This document shows positions 44,195-54,539 of a DNA stretch of 64,000 nucleotides, in pieces (position 1 is the first letter of the stretch; each line of letters starts with the position of its first letter). This DNA comes from Erodium maritimum (lineage: Eukaryota > Streptophyta > Magnoliopsida > Geraniales > Geraniaceae): positions 57,296,803 to 57,360,802 of the forward strand of contig OY997588.1 in NCBI GenBank assembly GCA_963921825.1, in the 5' to 3' direction. The position numbers and the translations under genes are program-made. A model generated the notes under the pieces. The model did no database searches, was not told where the DNA came from, and saw only the letters and a list, made by a program, of their open reading frames with translations.

Positions 44195-45884
44195 AGACCG
44201 ATCATATAGAAGTCGTGGGCCTCTTTGTCCTGCTCCAAGGAGAGTGGGGGGCTCGGGCTCAGTAACCTGCACGACTTCAATACCGCCCTGTTGGGAAAGA
44301 AACTGTGGAAGATTGCCACAAATGAGAACTGTCTGTTAACTCGTGTCCTAAAGGCGAGGTACTTCCTAGAGTCTATGACACTAGAGGCAGTACGCGGTTT
44401 GAACTAGAGCTTTGTCTAGTAGAGTCTACTTTCAGTCCGAGATCTGGTCAGGCGGGGGCACGAAGATCTATAGGTCCATGGTCGACCACTTCGGTACTGG
44501 GCCACCTGTGGCTTACAAGAGTGAACCCATGGATAACCACGGTCAACCCAGACCTGGAACATATGAACGTGGCAGGCCTAATGAATCGGGCCACGCGTCA
44601 GTGGGATATGACTCAAATAGGCCACCTCTTTAATGCACGAGATAAGGCACCAATCCTCGCGGTTCCCACGAGTACTTTGGCTTTTTCGTACTCTTGGTAT
44701 TGGATGGGAGAACCGTTGGGAAACTACTCTGTCAAATCGGCCTACGAGTTACTCGCACTAAGTCAGTCGTCTCCAAATGTCCAATCAAATATCTGGACGT
44801 CCATATGGGATATGGACTCCTACCAAAGGTGCGTATTTTTTTTATGGAGGACCTGTGCATGGTGCCTATAGGTGGCGACAAGACTAAGAACACGCAGGGT
44901 AGAAATGGAAGCCATTTGACTAGTGTGTCAGGGGGAGGACGAATCAAAGTTTCACCTTTTGGTCACATGCCCAGTGGCGGCAGAGTGCTGGAAACTTAGC
45001 GGTTTGACCCTCCCAACAATGGAGGGAGATATACTACAATGGATGAGATCTATCTTGTCCATGAACCAAGCAACCAGGGGGGAGGTAGGGTGCCTTCTCT
45101 GGGAGATTTGGAAAGCTAGGAATAAGACAGTTTGGGAGCAGATTTCGTCAAGTGCAAGGACCATCCACCACACGGCAACTCTACTGAAGGAGGGATGGAT
45201 AGAAGCAAAATGGCGGAAAAAGGAATGGACACCGAGGCCAACTCAGTCTGGAAATAGGGCAGATACTAGGAGGAGCCTTCCGTCTCACGGAACGTGGTCA
45301 TCAATACTGATGATGCCTTATTTAACACATCAGGACAGTTGGGAACAAGGCGGGTGTGCAGGGATGATATGGGGATGATGATCAATGCTCGGTCATCTTC
45401 ATTCCATCGTCCCCAGAACCCGGCTCTCGTAGAAGCCTACGCCCTTAGAGAAGCTCTTCAATGGGTAAGTCAGTATCCAGGGCAGAAAGTCATGATTATG
45501 AGTGATTGCAAGGTCATAGTGGATATGATCATCAAGGGAGGAGGGTCCTCTTCCCCGGTATGGGTAGTCGTTAAAGAATGAATTTCTCTATTATCTAGTC
45601 TCGAGTACGTGCAGCTCAATTTTGTTAAGCGGACAACGAACAAAGCAGCTGACTGGCTAGCCAGGGCAGCCTGTTCTTCCCCTGTTTGGGATTGGCAATG
45701 AGGGTTTATACCGGATCCATTTCACCATATTCTTATTGTTGACATTCAATAATATTCATCGTTAATTCCAAAAAAAAAGGCAAAATGTCAACAAAAGTCA
45801 CGTTTCGTTTTACTGTTATCACATCATAAGAATGGACGCGGGGTTGATCTCCATAGTGACCTTTCAAGGTCTATATAATTAGGT

Positions 45885-46479
45885 GGGCTTTTTTTTTTGA
45901 TAAGCGCTGATTTTTATTGAGATAAATTCCCTCTCTAGAAGAGAAGAGGAATTAAAGAAGGCCAAGAGACAAAAAAAACAGGTTACATAAGGAACTCAAC
46001 TTTAAGGAAGCTCAAACAGGGCATAGCTCATTACTAAATGGAGAAAATAACATACCCTAAAAAATAATACAAAACCACAATCAATAATACCAAAACAAAA
46101 AAACTCGTTCAACATAATTGTCTCAATAGACCAAGCTTCTCCACCAACTAACACACGTGGTCTGATTAGTCTGGCCCTAAAAAAGGCTACAAAATAAAGA
46201 CCAGAAAATGATTGAACCCTTCTAAAAGAACTTGATCTTTACCATTAGTGGGATTTCAAAAAACACGAATAAAACAAAGGATCAAGAAACAGCAACACGA
46301 TCAAAACAAAAAATGATCCTACAACTAAAAACCCTCATGTCTCTACCAGAAGTACCTTAAAACTGTTCATCCTTAACCCGCTCCTCATCCTCTGAACTTA
46401 GATCAAGGTCGACAAAAAAATTTCTAGGTAACAAGTGATCTTAGAACCAACACTTCGTACATATCTTCATGGATCTTGA
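45885..46479 (-). mobile_element. LINE 3' fragment, minus strand
   Basis: A T-run (about 45889-45898) followed by gataagcgctgatttttatt reads on the minus strand as a LINE 3' end with A-tail. Upstream sequence has no recognisable ORF. The left boundary is set by the T-run; the right boundary is approximate. Confidence 0.5.
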
Positions 46480-46833
46480 ATGTCTTTCAGGGTACAAACA
46501 TGATTAATGGAAACTTGTACTTAGTCTAGTGTTCTCTCAATGTTGAGATATCAAGTGCGGGATCTTGTCTGGTAAACAAACTGAGGTGGGGAGGTTTTAT
46601 TTTGAACCTAAATCTTGGGATTTCTAGTCAACTAAGTTGGGGTTTCCTTCACATAATTCCTTAATTGTTTACGGCTTGTAGTCTCATTCTCTTGGATGCT
46701 TTATCAAGTAGATTTCTATTGGGTGTGTGCTGAGTGCTCTTTGGTTTGGTTTGTAGTTGTTTGTTGTTTTGTTCTTGTTTTCCTTTTCAATCTCTGAAAA
46801 GTGCTTTAATGTAATTTCTTTGCTGATAAAAAC
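46480..46833 (+). mobile_element. LINE 3' UTR fragment, plus strand, related to LINE-1
   Basis: Ends ttaatgtaatttctttgctg then ataaaaac, similar to the LINE-1 end (ttttaatctac, tgctttgccgatc and A-tail). The preceding T/G-rich stretch (gggtgtgtgctgagtgctct) resembles a LINE 3' UTR. Only the tail is left, consistent with strong 5' truncation. Confidence 0.5.
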
Positions 46834-46849
46834 AGATCTCTATTTAACC

Positions 46850-47130
46850 CTTTGGTTAGCAGATCAGTATCTTACAAAATAAATAGCGAGAACTCTCGTT
46901 GAGATCAATTGTCTAATGGTGTTGTGTCTATGACACATGTGTCGCCTCTTACCAATGTGCATCCTATTAATTACTACTTGATTATCATAATGAACACATA
47001 CCTTGAGCACATGCTTTGCCCAGTCAGTAATATCCTTCAAGAAGTTTCGTAGCCGCTATGCTTCTTCACTAGTTTTATCTAAGTCTACAAACTCATATTT
47101 TCATGGTAGATCTGGCTATGATCGTTTGTC
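46850..47130 (-). mobile_element. Ty1/copia RNase H remnant
   Basis: On the minus strand the fragments VHYDNQVVINRMHIGKRRH and RHNTIRQLIS are recognisable as the end of a Ty1/copia RNase H (family pattern CDSQAAI...KRRHI..RHNxVRQL). It is a broken fossil. The matching LTR may be the sequence to the right. Confidence 0.7.
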
Positions 47131-49458
47131 TAGAGGATCTCCGCGATACTACTACTCCCGCTAGAGTAAACACATATCCGCTCGTACCTTTGGAATCTTT
47201 GATAATCTAACTAGATTCGCAACATCTTTCTAGCACATAAAATTCTCTCATATAGTAAAATCTCTACTCACAAGGGTGTTGTAAGTACCTAAGTATTTTT
47301 ATGATCGTTGTCTAATGGTCTTTCCCTAGATTACTTATGAATCGGCCCAGTGTACTTAATGTGAACACAATGTCATGTCTTATACACTTTATGAGATACT
47401 ATTGTAGTATACATGTGTTACGTTAACACGAAGGAAAACATTTTTTTTATAAACTTTTGTCGATAATCTATACTTTTAGCCTAGATCATATATTCATGTA
47501 ATTACTAATTAAAGCTAAATTGAATAGAGATTACCTTAGCAGAGGCTACTTTGGAATCAACTGGTTCGAGAAGGGCGCCTTTGGAAGTGATGTTGTAGGT
47601 GCCCAAGTATTCTCCCTTTAACGGTATCCATACAAGAAAGTTTGATCCACAACTATACACACTAGAAGCTCTTGAACGAAAACTCTCAATTTCTCACTAT
47701 GGGTTCCCGAAAATTTCAGCTTTGAAGCTATTATATTCGGCCAACCCTTTCCCATGTATTTATAGGTGTAGGTCTTACTTCAGTCTCAAACCAAGTAGGA
47801 ATAAGAAAGCTTGAACTAGTCTAACTAACTTTCTTTGTTTTCTAGACTTTCTAGAAATATGGTTCCCTATTTTAATCCTATTGAAACAAATTAAGTGCTT
47901 AAAATATATCTAATATAATGGGTTGGTCGAACCCCCTATTGGGCCACAGGGTGTTCAGTCAAGCCCTAAATATTTGGTTGTTTCGTTTGTTTATTTAATT
48001 ACTATACTTTGTAATAATTACATGCCGATTTAAATTTTCCTTGTGAGTACTTAATTTAAATAAAAGTGGTACATCATATTAAATATAATTCAAACACTAC
48101 TTTATTTAATTAAAACCATTTCGTTCACTTCGTTGTGCTCTTTCTCTATGTGTGTGACCCTTTAGGACTCGTATGATCGTTGATACTGAAATGAAACAAA
48201 AAATTTCATCCACAAGTCATGGGTAACTCCTATCAAGGCCCATGATCGTCCAAGCCATGCGAATTAATGACCAACACTTCGGTAAATCATGTTACCTTGT
48301 GTAGTCTTATCTTCTCTCCATTTAATGATCGTCACAACTAAATAAAGGCATAGAACTGTCATCGTTTCTAATCCAGTCTTAACATATTCTCTTGATTGTA
48401 AGTGAGGAATACAGATAACGAATCACATGCATGCTCATACTTCTGCTACAAACCTCCTACTCATCAAGAGCAGCAGTTCTAGTGACATCTTACTTGTGTA
48501 ACCACAAGTGATAAGTCCTTTTGACCATCATCCATATGTCTCACATGTGTGTATCCATGTCTAAACATAATCTTTATAACTATCTATTTGGATAAGTGTT
48601 TGGTTAGCTTAAAACATGAATCCACATCATGCATTTGACATAGTGATGTCATGGTCATAGGACTAATGACTACGTAGGTAGTTGAGATGTACTTATGTCT
48701 TAGTTATATGAAGTATAGTCAAGGTGGGTCGTCTAAATATCAAATTCTTTGGCATTCGTGACTTTGACTCATATCCATATATGCATGATCTGTAAAACAT
48801 GATTCTCTCGTAAAAAAACTCACACTAGCTCTAACTATCGGTTCAGGCTAGGGACGAGTGAATATACTTACTCCTTTATCTACAAGGTTATACTATTAGG
48901 GAAATGTTTCGTAATACCATATAGGAAGTAGTATATTTACAATTTTACTAACGTTACAACTTAATGATAATAAAACTGTAAGAACCGCCCCCGGTCGAAT
49001 CGGGAAAATTTGGGGAAAGTTGACTTTCCGCCGGAAAAGTCAACCGATGACTCCGGGAGTCATTCTTGACCTTTCTGGGACCCAAAAATCTTAGCCGTCG
49101 TTACGATTAGCTTAGTTGGGTCTTTTTCTTCCAAATGTGTAATTTTGAGAAAAAGTCAACTCGGGTCAAAACTAGGTCTAATTAGAGGCTAAATCGAATT
49201 AAATTAATTGTGCTGAGATATTTTGGGGTAGAGGTGGACCCCACATGGACACATTTCCATGGTGGCTTGGGTGAGAAGAAATAGGGGAGAAAGGATCATC
49301 CTAACCCTAAAAGTTTGGGCATAAGGGGCAATAGGGCAAGAGGGCACTAAGGACATTTCAACCCTAGGTTAAAGGCTACATGTGACAAACATTTCAGCCA
49401 CATTATAGTGTTGGCCGAAATTTAGAGAGGAGAGAAAGAGGGGAAGCCATTGAATCTT

Positions 49459-49563
49459 GAAGAAGAAGAAGAAGAAGAAGAAGAAGAAGAAGAAGAAGAA
49501 GAAGAAGAAGAAGAAGAAGAAGAAGAAGAAGAAGAAGAAGAAGAAGAAGAAGAAGAAGAAGAA
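49459..49563. repeat. (GAA)35 microsatellite
   Basis: 105 bases of pure GAA inside the subfamily B solo LTR. The sister LTR at 60054 has only a short impure ggaagaagaaagaagg at the same place (about 60530), so the expansion is specific to this copy. Confidence 0.96.
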
Positions 49564-49954
49564 AAAAGGGAGAAAAGAGAGAGTTTTGGGGTCATTTCTT
49601 CACAAAAGCTTGGATTCTTCTAGTTTCTTCATTCTCCCTTCATTCCCCAAGGTAATCCCTCAATCTAAACTCGTTTTGAAGAAGATTTGGTTATGGGTTT
49701 GATACAAAAAGGCTTTAACTAAGTTGGGTTTTCCTTAGTTTTGAGTTTTGATGTTTAGATGATGATTTATGAAGAGGAAGTGGAGATTGATGATAGAAAT
49801 CATTTAGTTTTGTGTTGTTTTGATGAAACCCACTTGGGTGTTGAAGTATTGACGTTTACAGGACTGTTTTGGAGGTTTTGGGGGGATAAAAATGGAGTTT
49901 TGAGGTGTTGTTTTTGTGGAGAAGAAGCTGGAGGAAGAAGAAGGACGGAACTGT

Positions 49955-50130
49955 CAGACCCGTCACGGATCCGTGACGGGTACCGTGACGGAGTGCGTTA
50001 CGGATCCGTGACGGAGACCGTGACGGCACACCTCACGGTTCCGTGACATCACCCGCGACGGTGAGCATCACGGTTCCGTGACTCGAACCGTGACGGAGCC
50101 CGTCAAGGCTCCGTGGCCCGATCCATGAGG
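49955..50130. repeat. Array of short palindromes in the subfamily B LTR
   Basis: Contains the perfect 16-bp palindrome gtcacggatccgtgac (49962-49977), followed by about eight related blocks such as acggatccgtgacgg, caccggt-free ccgtgacgg and tcacggttccgtga. The same block, with different copy order, lies at 60925-61065 in the right LTR. Confidence 0.88.
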
Positions 50131-50779
50131 GATCAGAATTGGGCCTTTTGGGTCCATTTTGGTGGTTTCGATTAATTAAGAAGATTATCTATAACCGAGC
50201 CTAGTGGGGGTTGATTTGGGGTTGTTTCTCTTTAAATCGACCTTGAACGATTATTAATTCTAGTGCTAATTTGTGATCCTAGACGTTGGACCCGAGCACG
50301 GCAGAGGAGGCTACTAGGCGACTCTCGTCGACTAAGCGTTCGGATAGCGATCGAGGTAGGGAAAAGTAACGAATACCGGTTTAATTGTGGAAAGTTACTA
50401 GTATGCATATAGGTTTTGAATACTTGCTATAATTGTAGAATTGTATATAGGATGTGAGGAACGAGTGTAATGTGGAATAACTTGCGGGCCATGTCGTGCC
50501 CGTAGGTTTGGGAATTGATGTGTTGTAGTATCACATGTGGGTCTCTGATTGGGCCCGTAGGATTGCGTGTTGGATGTGTTGTTGTGAATTGGTGATTTGT
50601 AATGCTTGATCTGTAGTATGTCCGTCGTTGAATCTAGGATCATGATATGATAGACTCGGTATGATATGTTGGTATGATATGCCTGGTATGATATGGTTGG
50701 TGTGGAGTGAACTACTTCCTTGTGATATGTTCGGGTGATTGATAGACCGATGTGATGTGTTTCGGTAAGTTTGTTTGGT

Positions 50780-51340
50780 AATAATACACCGTGTGTTCCG
50801 GTAGGATACCTATACCGAGGGGGGGGGGGGGGGTTCCAGTGTAGGATATCTATATCGATGATGTGTTCCGGTACGATACATATGCCGACGGAGGATTCCA
50901 ATATAGGGTATCTAGACCGATGATGTGTTTGAGGATGTTGTTCCGGTCCGATATTGTGGCGGATGTTGTGCCAGTTCTGTCGCGATATGTTCCGAGGCGG
51001 TGTGTTCCAGTCCGATATCTATATCGATGGTGGTTCCGATATAGATATATAGATCGAGGCTTCCGGTATGATATCTATGCCGTGGAGGATTCCGGCATAG
51101 GATATCTAGGCCGAGGATTTGGTTCCGGTGCGATACATGTGCTGCATGTGTGATTACGGTACAGGGGATCTAGAGCCGAGGAGGGTATTTCAGAGCAATG
51201 TTTATACCGTACCCCGGGATGGTATGTGTGATGTGAGTTGTGCCCCGATGCTGTGTGTTTCGGGCAGATATACTCGACCGTCGGAGATTCCGGTCCGCTA
51301 TATGATGAGTTACCCCGAGGAGCCGTGTTCCAGGAAGATG
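50780..51340. repeat. Degenerate array of ccggt/ccgat-type units in the subfamily B LTR
   Basis: Units of about 40-60 bp with the form ttccggtacgatac, then atatctatatcgatg or accgaggg, recur about 10 times. A run of 15 G sits at 50819-50833. The related array in the right LTR spans about 61755-62075. Confidence 0.78.
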
Positions 51341-52330
51341 TCCAAGCCGATGTGAGTTCGGACGACGTGATAAGTCGTGTTGTTGATGAGTCGACGCATT
51401 GCTCTGGAAAACCATATGTGGTAGTGATTGTTTATGATATTACTCTGTGCGTTGATTTGTGTTGACTGGTGTGACTGCTTATGCATGTTATGTGATATGT
51501 TGTGACTTGAAATACAGACATACCTAAGTTTAGTGTATTACCGTGCGAGTACGCACGTGTGGTCGATTGTGAGATAACCGTGGTCGTTGTCCAATGAGAC
51601 TTGTTTGGGTGATAGTGGTTAAGGGTATAGTGAGAAAAGTGGTATGAGTTCGGTTTAGTGTCGAGGTTGATTTACGGGTTGCATCCGAGCGAAGGTCAAG
51701 CGTTATCTTGGGTTACGTGTTTAATTTTTGCATAGTTATTGTGCTTTTTAGTATGCCCTAATTGGACAGTTACTTGTGGTGGTGAGCGGATAGCTCATCG
51801 CCTTAACTACTTTTTCCTACTAAGCGAAAGCTCACCCCCTTCATTACTGTTTTACAGGTTTCGATCATGAGTCGGTTTAGAGGGCGCCTCAGAGCTGGGG
51901 AGCCTGGCGAGAGTCCTTATTTATTTTGGGATCTTATAGAGACGTACCTTCTTTTGTATTAAACTCTTATTTACTGGGTTTTCGAGCTTTGACTCGCATT
52001 ACTGAAATTGTTGGTTTTGGAATTATATTCGGAGACTTATTTCATTAAAGTTATTTTATTTATCGTTATTTTAGTTCACGTCTCGAGTCCGGTCAAAACC
52101 GGATTTAGGGCATGACAAAAACGTTTGCCAAATTATTTATTAACTCACAAAGACGTTTGAACATGTCAATGTGGATTTTTCATATGGCACAAAATTCGAA
52201 CAGATACATGAGATGGCCTATACTTCGTCCGTATTACACTTGGTCAACGATTTCTCATTTATTTTTAGACATGTTGGCTAATGTATATTGGAGTTATTGA
52301 ACTTCCGGTATCCTCCTTACTAAAGTTTAC

Positions 52331-53420
52331 GTACTATGATCGAGTTAAGATGATATCATTTGATAAACATTTGATTTGGATGCGCAAAACCACATCAATG
52401 AGTCTTGTATCTTGGAAAAATTTGTGAACTGGCCCGTTTCTCCCAATGGTTTTGGCCATTGGCCTCGCCTTTTACGAAATTTCTTTTACCTTTTCATTTA
52501 ATCCATTAAATAGGAGAAATGACTTGTATACCCTTACTAAAACCCAATATAGTTTCCCTTTGTATTTTCTGTTGTTATTCTAAAACTAAAGAAGTGAAAT
52601 AGCCATTGTACCCTTACTTAAACTTACATATATCAATTTTCTTTGTATGTGAGAACCCTATATTAGAATTGGAATTCCTCGTATTGTGTCAGAGTTATGT
52701 TCGAATTCAAATTCTTTGTATTGTGTCAAAACCCTCTTCCTCGACGTCTCCAATCCACGTAAGCGATTCCATCTTCGACGGCGCCTCAAAATCGAGCTAC
52801 CCACGACATGGGTACGTGAATACCCCAGTATTGTCCATCGTATGTGTAGATACGTTTGTTGGTTGAATTTGGGGTGAATAGTTGATGTTTTTGTTGTTGT
52901 AGCCGTATCAGAAGGAAATAGGGGATTTATAGTACCCTAAATCGTGTTTCTAATACTCCAAATCGGTGTTAGGCGACTTGTGGTAGGAATTTTTATTCGG
53001 TGTAATTTAGCACCGTGTGGGAAATTTTAATACTAGTATGGTGAATTTGAGAAGAAATGTCATGTTGAAATGAATTTTGTTCCTTGTAACAAGCAATAAA
53101 CGTTGAAGATAATGGAGCTAACCAACAACTTCGAGTATGAACCCACCCTACCAACTAGAGCACTACAACAAGAACCGCCAAGTGTGGAAGAAAATATTGT
53201 AATTCTTGATGAGTTGAAGCCATTGTTAACCCAACAAAGACATTTTTGAAGCTAAGATGTCGAGCAAAAGCTAACCAATGAAAATTGACAAGAACATCAA
53301 GGCCGAATTGAGTAGGTTAGAAGACAACGATCTACACTTCAACTCATTGAAAACAACTTAATTTGGTCCCATGTTGCACATACATCTTGACTTTTCATAT
53401 CAAGTTCTGTGGGGGATTCT
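52331..53420. other. Intergenic, no gene recognised
   Basis: Short open frames only (for example 52606-52866), with no motif I recognise. 53100-53400 has decayed, gene-like codon composition without a readable frame. Confidence 0.45.
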
Positions 53421-53702
53421 GCTAAGAGAAAACCTACCCCAAAGTATTGGTCATGAATAGTAAATTATCTAAAAATTAAAAGTGTGAAACCAAGTACGTT
53501 AAGTTTTGGTCACCGATCATTTACATGTCTTTAAGAATTGGTCACAGATCATTCACATGCCTTAATTGGTCACAGATCATTTACATGCCTTTACGAATTA
53601 AAAACGTCAAAAAATTGGCCTAAATTGTCTAGTACGTGACCAATACTTTAAGATAGCTTATTGTTCATGACCAATATTTTAGGGTAGGTTTTTACGTTTA
53701 AC
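53421..53702. mobile_element. MITE-like element with 55-bp inverted ends and internal short repeats, 282 bp
   Basis: The left end (gctaagagaaaacctacccc, aaagtattggtcatgaa) and the right end read on the reverse strand (gttaaacgtaaaaacctacc, aaaatattggtcatgaa) are inverted repeats over about 55 bp. Inside, ggtcacagatcatttacatg occurs three times (53508, 53540, 53568). No clear target duplication or superfamily. Confidence 0.65.
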
Positions 53703-54539
53703 CCTTTGAATAAAATTACACCATCTGGTAGTTGTAAAAGCAATGATCTTATTTTCGCAATTTGAGGACACAATGCAATGCCCAATTGGTTTGAACGGTG
53801 CTCCCGACTCTAACATTGTATGAAACGATGCTAAGTTCAGCATCGGAGCTGGGATCCTAGAACCGACATCTCATCTATCACGCCTAATGCAATGAGCACG
53901 GGCTTCGACTGTCATCGAATGTAGCGAAATCAACACCATGGACCCATGCTGGCTAGACATGTGCAGTTCAAAGATGTGAGATTGGCTTTGAAATGGATTT
54001 TTGATTATACTGAGGTCATAGGGGATTTGAGTACAACCGTGTTTTGCAAATAACTCCCTTCCTTGATATACATGGCCAAACTAGAATGGAAAGTAGCTGA
54101 CATGCACATCAAACATCACACAATAACCCAGCATAATAGATAATTAGTGCAAGAAGAATGTCAATACTTCATTGACATCTAACTCGATATGCAGTTGCAC
54201 AACTCTCACCTCAACAACAAAGAAAAATGCTACGACATCCTCTACAACACAGTGCTTCAAGGCCTTTGAAAACCAAATGGCAAGCTACTTACATATTATA
54301 CACAAATAGGGTGCAAATATATATATTCTTGAATAAAAGGAACATGTACAGTTTCTTTCTAGACAAGCCCCCAACAGAAAGAAATCAACCTGACCGACTT
54401 TTTTCTTGCACACTAAATTGGGGATTCATAAATATAATCTAGAACAGAATAAGCACACTAGGCAGATTGAAAAAACACCACAAACAGATTGGTAAAGAAT
54501 TGGACAAACATACAATTGAGCACTGCCTAGTGATGAGCG
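53703..54539. other. Intergenic and TMEM245-like 3' flank
   Basis: No gene is seen in 53703-54220, which may be decayed retroelement sequence. The stretch next to 54540 should hold the 3' UTR of the TMEM245-like gene. Confidence 0.45.

Larger units (their letters stand above)
40637..45703 (+). pseudogene. LINE-3 ORF2 remnant: reverse transcriptase and RNase H
   Basis: Landmarks in order: HWLEDGDRNTKFFMAFVAQR, FSMGPNKAIGPDDLNPFFYQ, TQGAFVPGRSIEDNI, MKLDMSNVYDKVEW, IRQGDPLSTYLFIFCMEGF, then HIFFANDCYVYY where the RT active site would be. Asn replaces the second Asp of the usual Y/FADD, which should inactivate RT. After the solo LTR the frame resumes at LARFWWKASRGW and GGLGLSNLHDFNTALLGKKL. 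The RNase H part (about 45290-45700) shows VINTDDALF, LVEAYALREAL, MIMSDCKVIVDMI and NKAADWLARAA. There are many stops, and a run of 20 G lies at 44175-44194. Confidence 0.85.
39970..45778 (+). mobile_element. LINE-3: L1-type LINE with RNase H, broken, split by a solo LTR
   Basis: Starts near ttgtgagagcctacc and ends in an A-tail at 45770-45778. A proline-rich 5' part (39980-40700) passes into a mid-ORF2 sequence at about 40740 with no endonuclease, so the copy is internally deleted. Reverse transcriptase follows, interrupted at 42441-44138 by a solo LTR, then the ORF2 C-terminus and a plant-type RNase H. Without the LTR it is about 4.1 kb. I could not find its target duplication. Confidence 0.85.
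48977..52117 (+). repeat. Solo LTR of the Del/Tekay-like subfamily B, 3141 bp, with perfect TSD
   Basis: Begins tgtaagaaccgcccccgg and ends ggatttagggcatgaca. Target duplication aaaac at 48972-48976 and 52118-52122. It is similar along its length to the 5' LTR of the right-edge element (60054-62646), including palindromic and ccggt-type arrays. No internal region is present. The perfect duplication suggests that it is fairly young. Confidence 0.93.
47530..52330 (-). mobile_element. Ty1/copia LTR remnant, split by a gypsy solo LTR at 48977-52117
   Basis: 47530-48976 and 52118-about 52330 flank the solo LTR and join cleanly at its target duplication, so they were one sequence. On the minus strand it shows a CCTATAAATA box (near 47755) and an aagggtcacac motif shared with the solo LTR in LINE-3. 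With the RNase H fragment at its left this looks like a degraded copia element with little interior left. Outer ends are not defined. Confidence 0.5.

Noticed and set aside
49457-49702. Open frame starting with a long polylysine run
   Set aside because: It is the (GAA)35 microsatellite read as codons inside a solo LTR; nothing else supports a gene.
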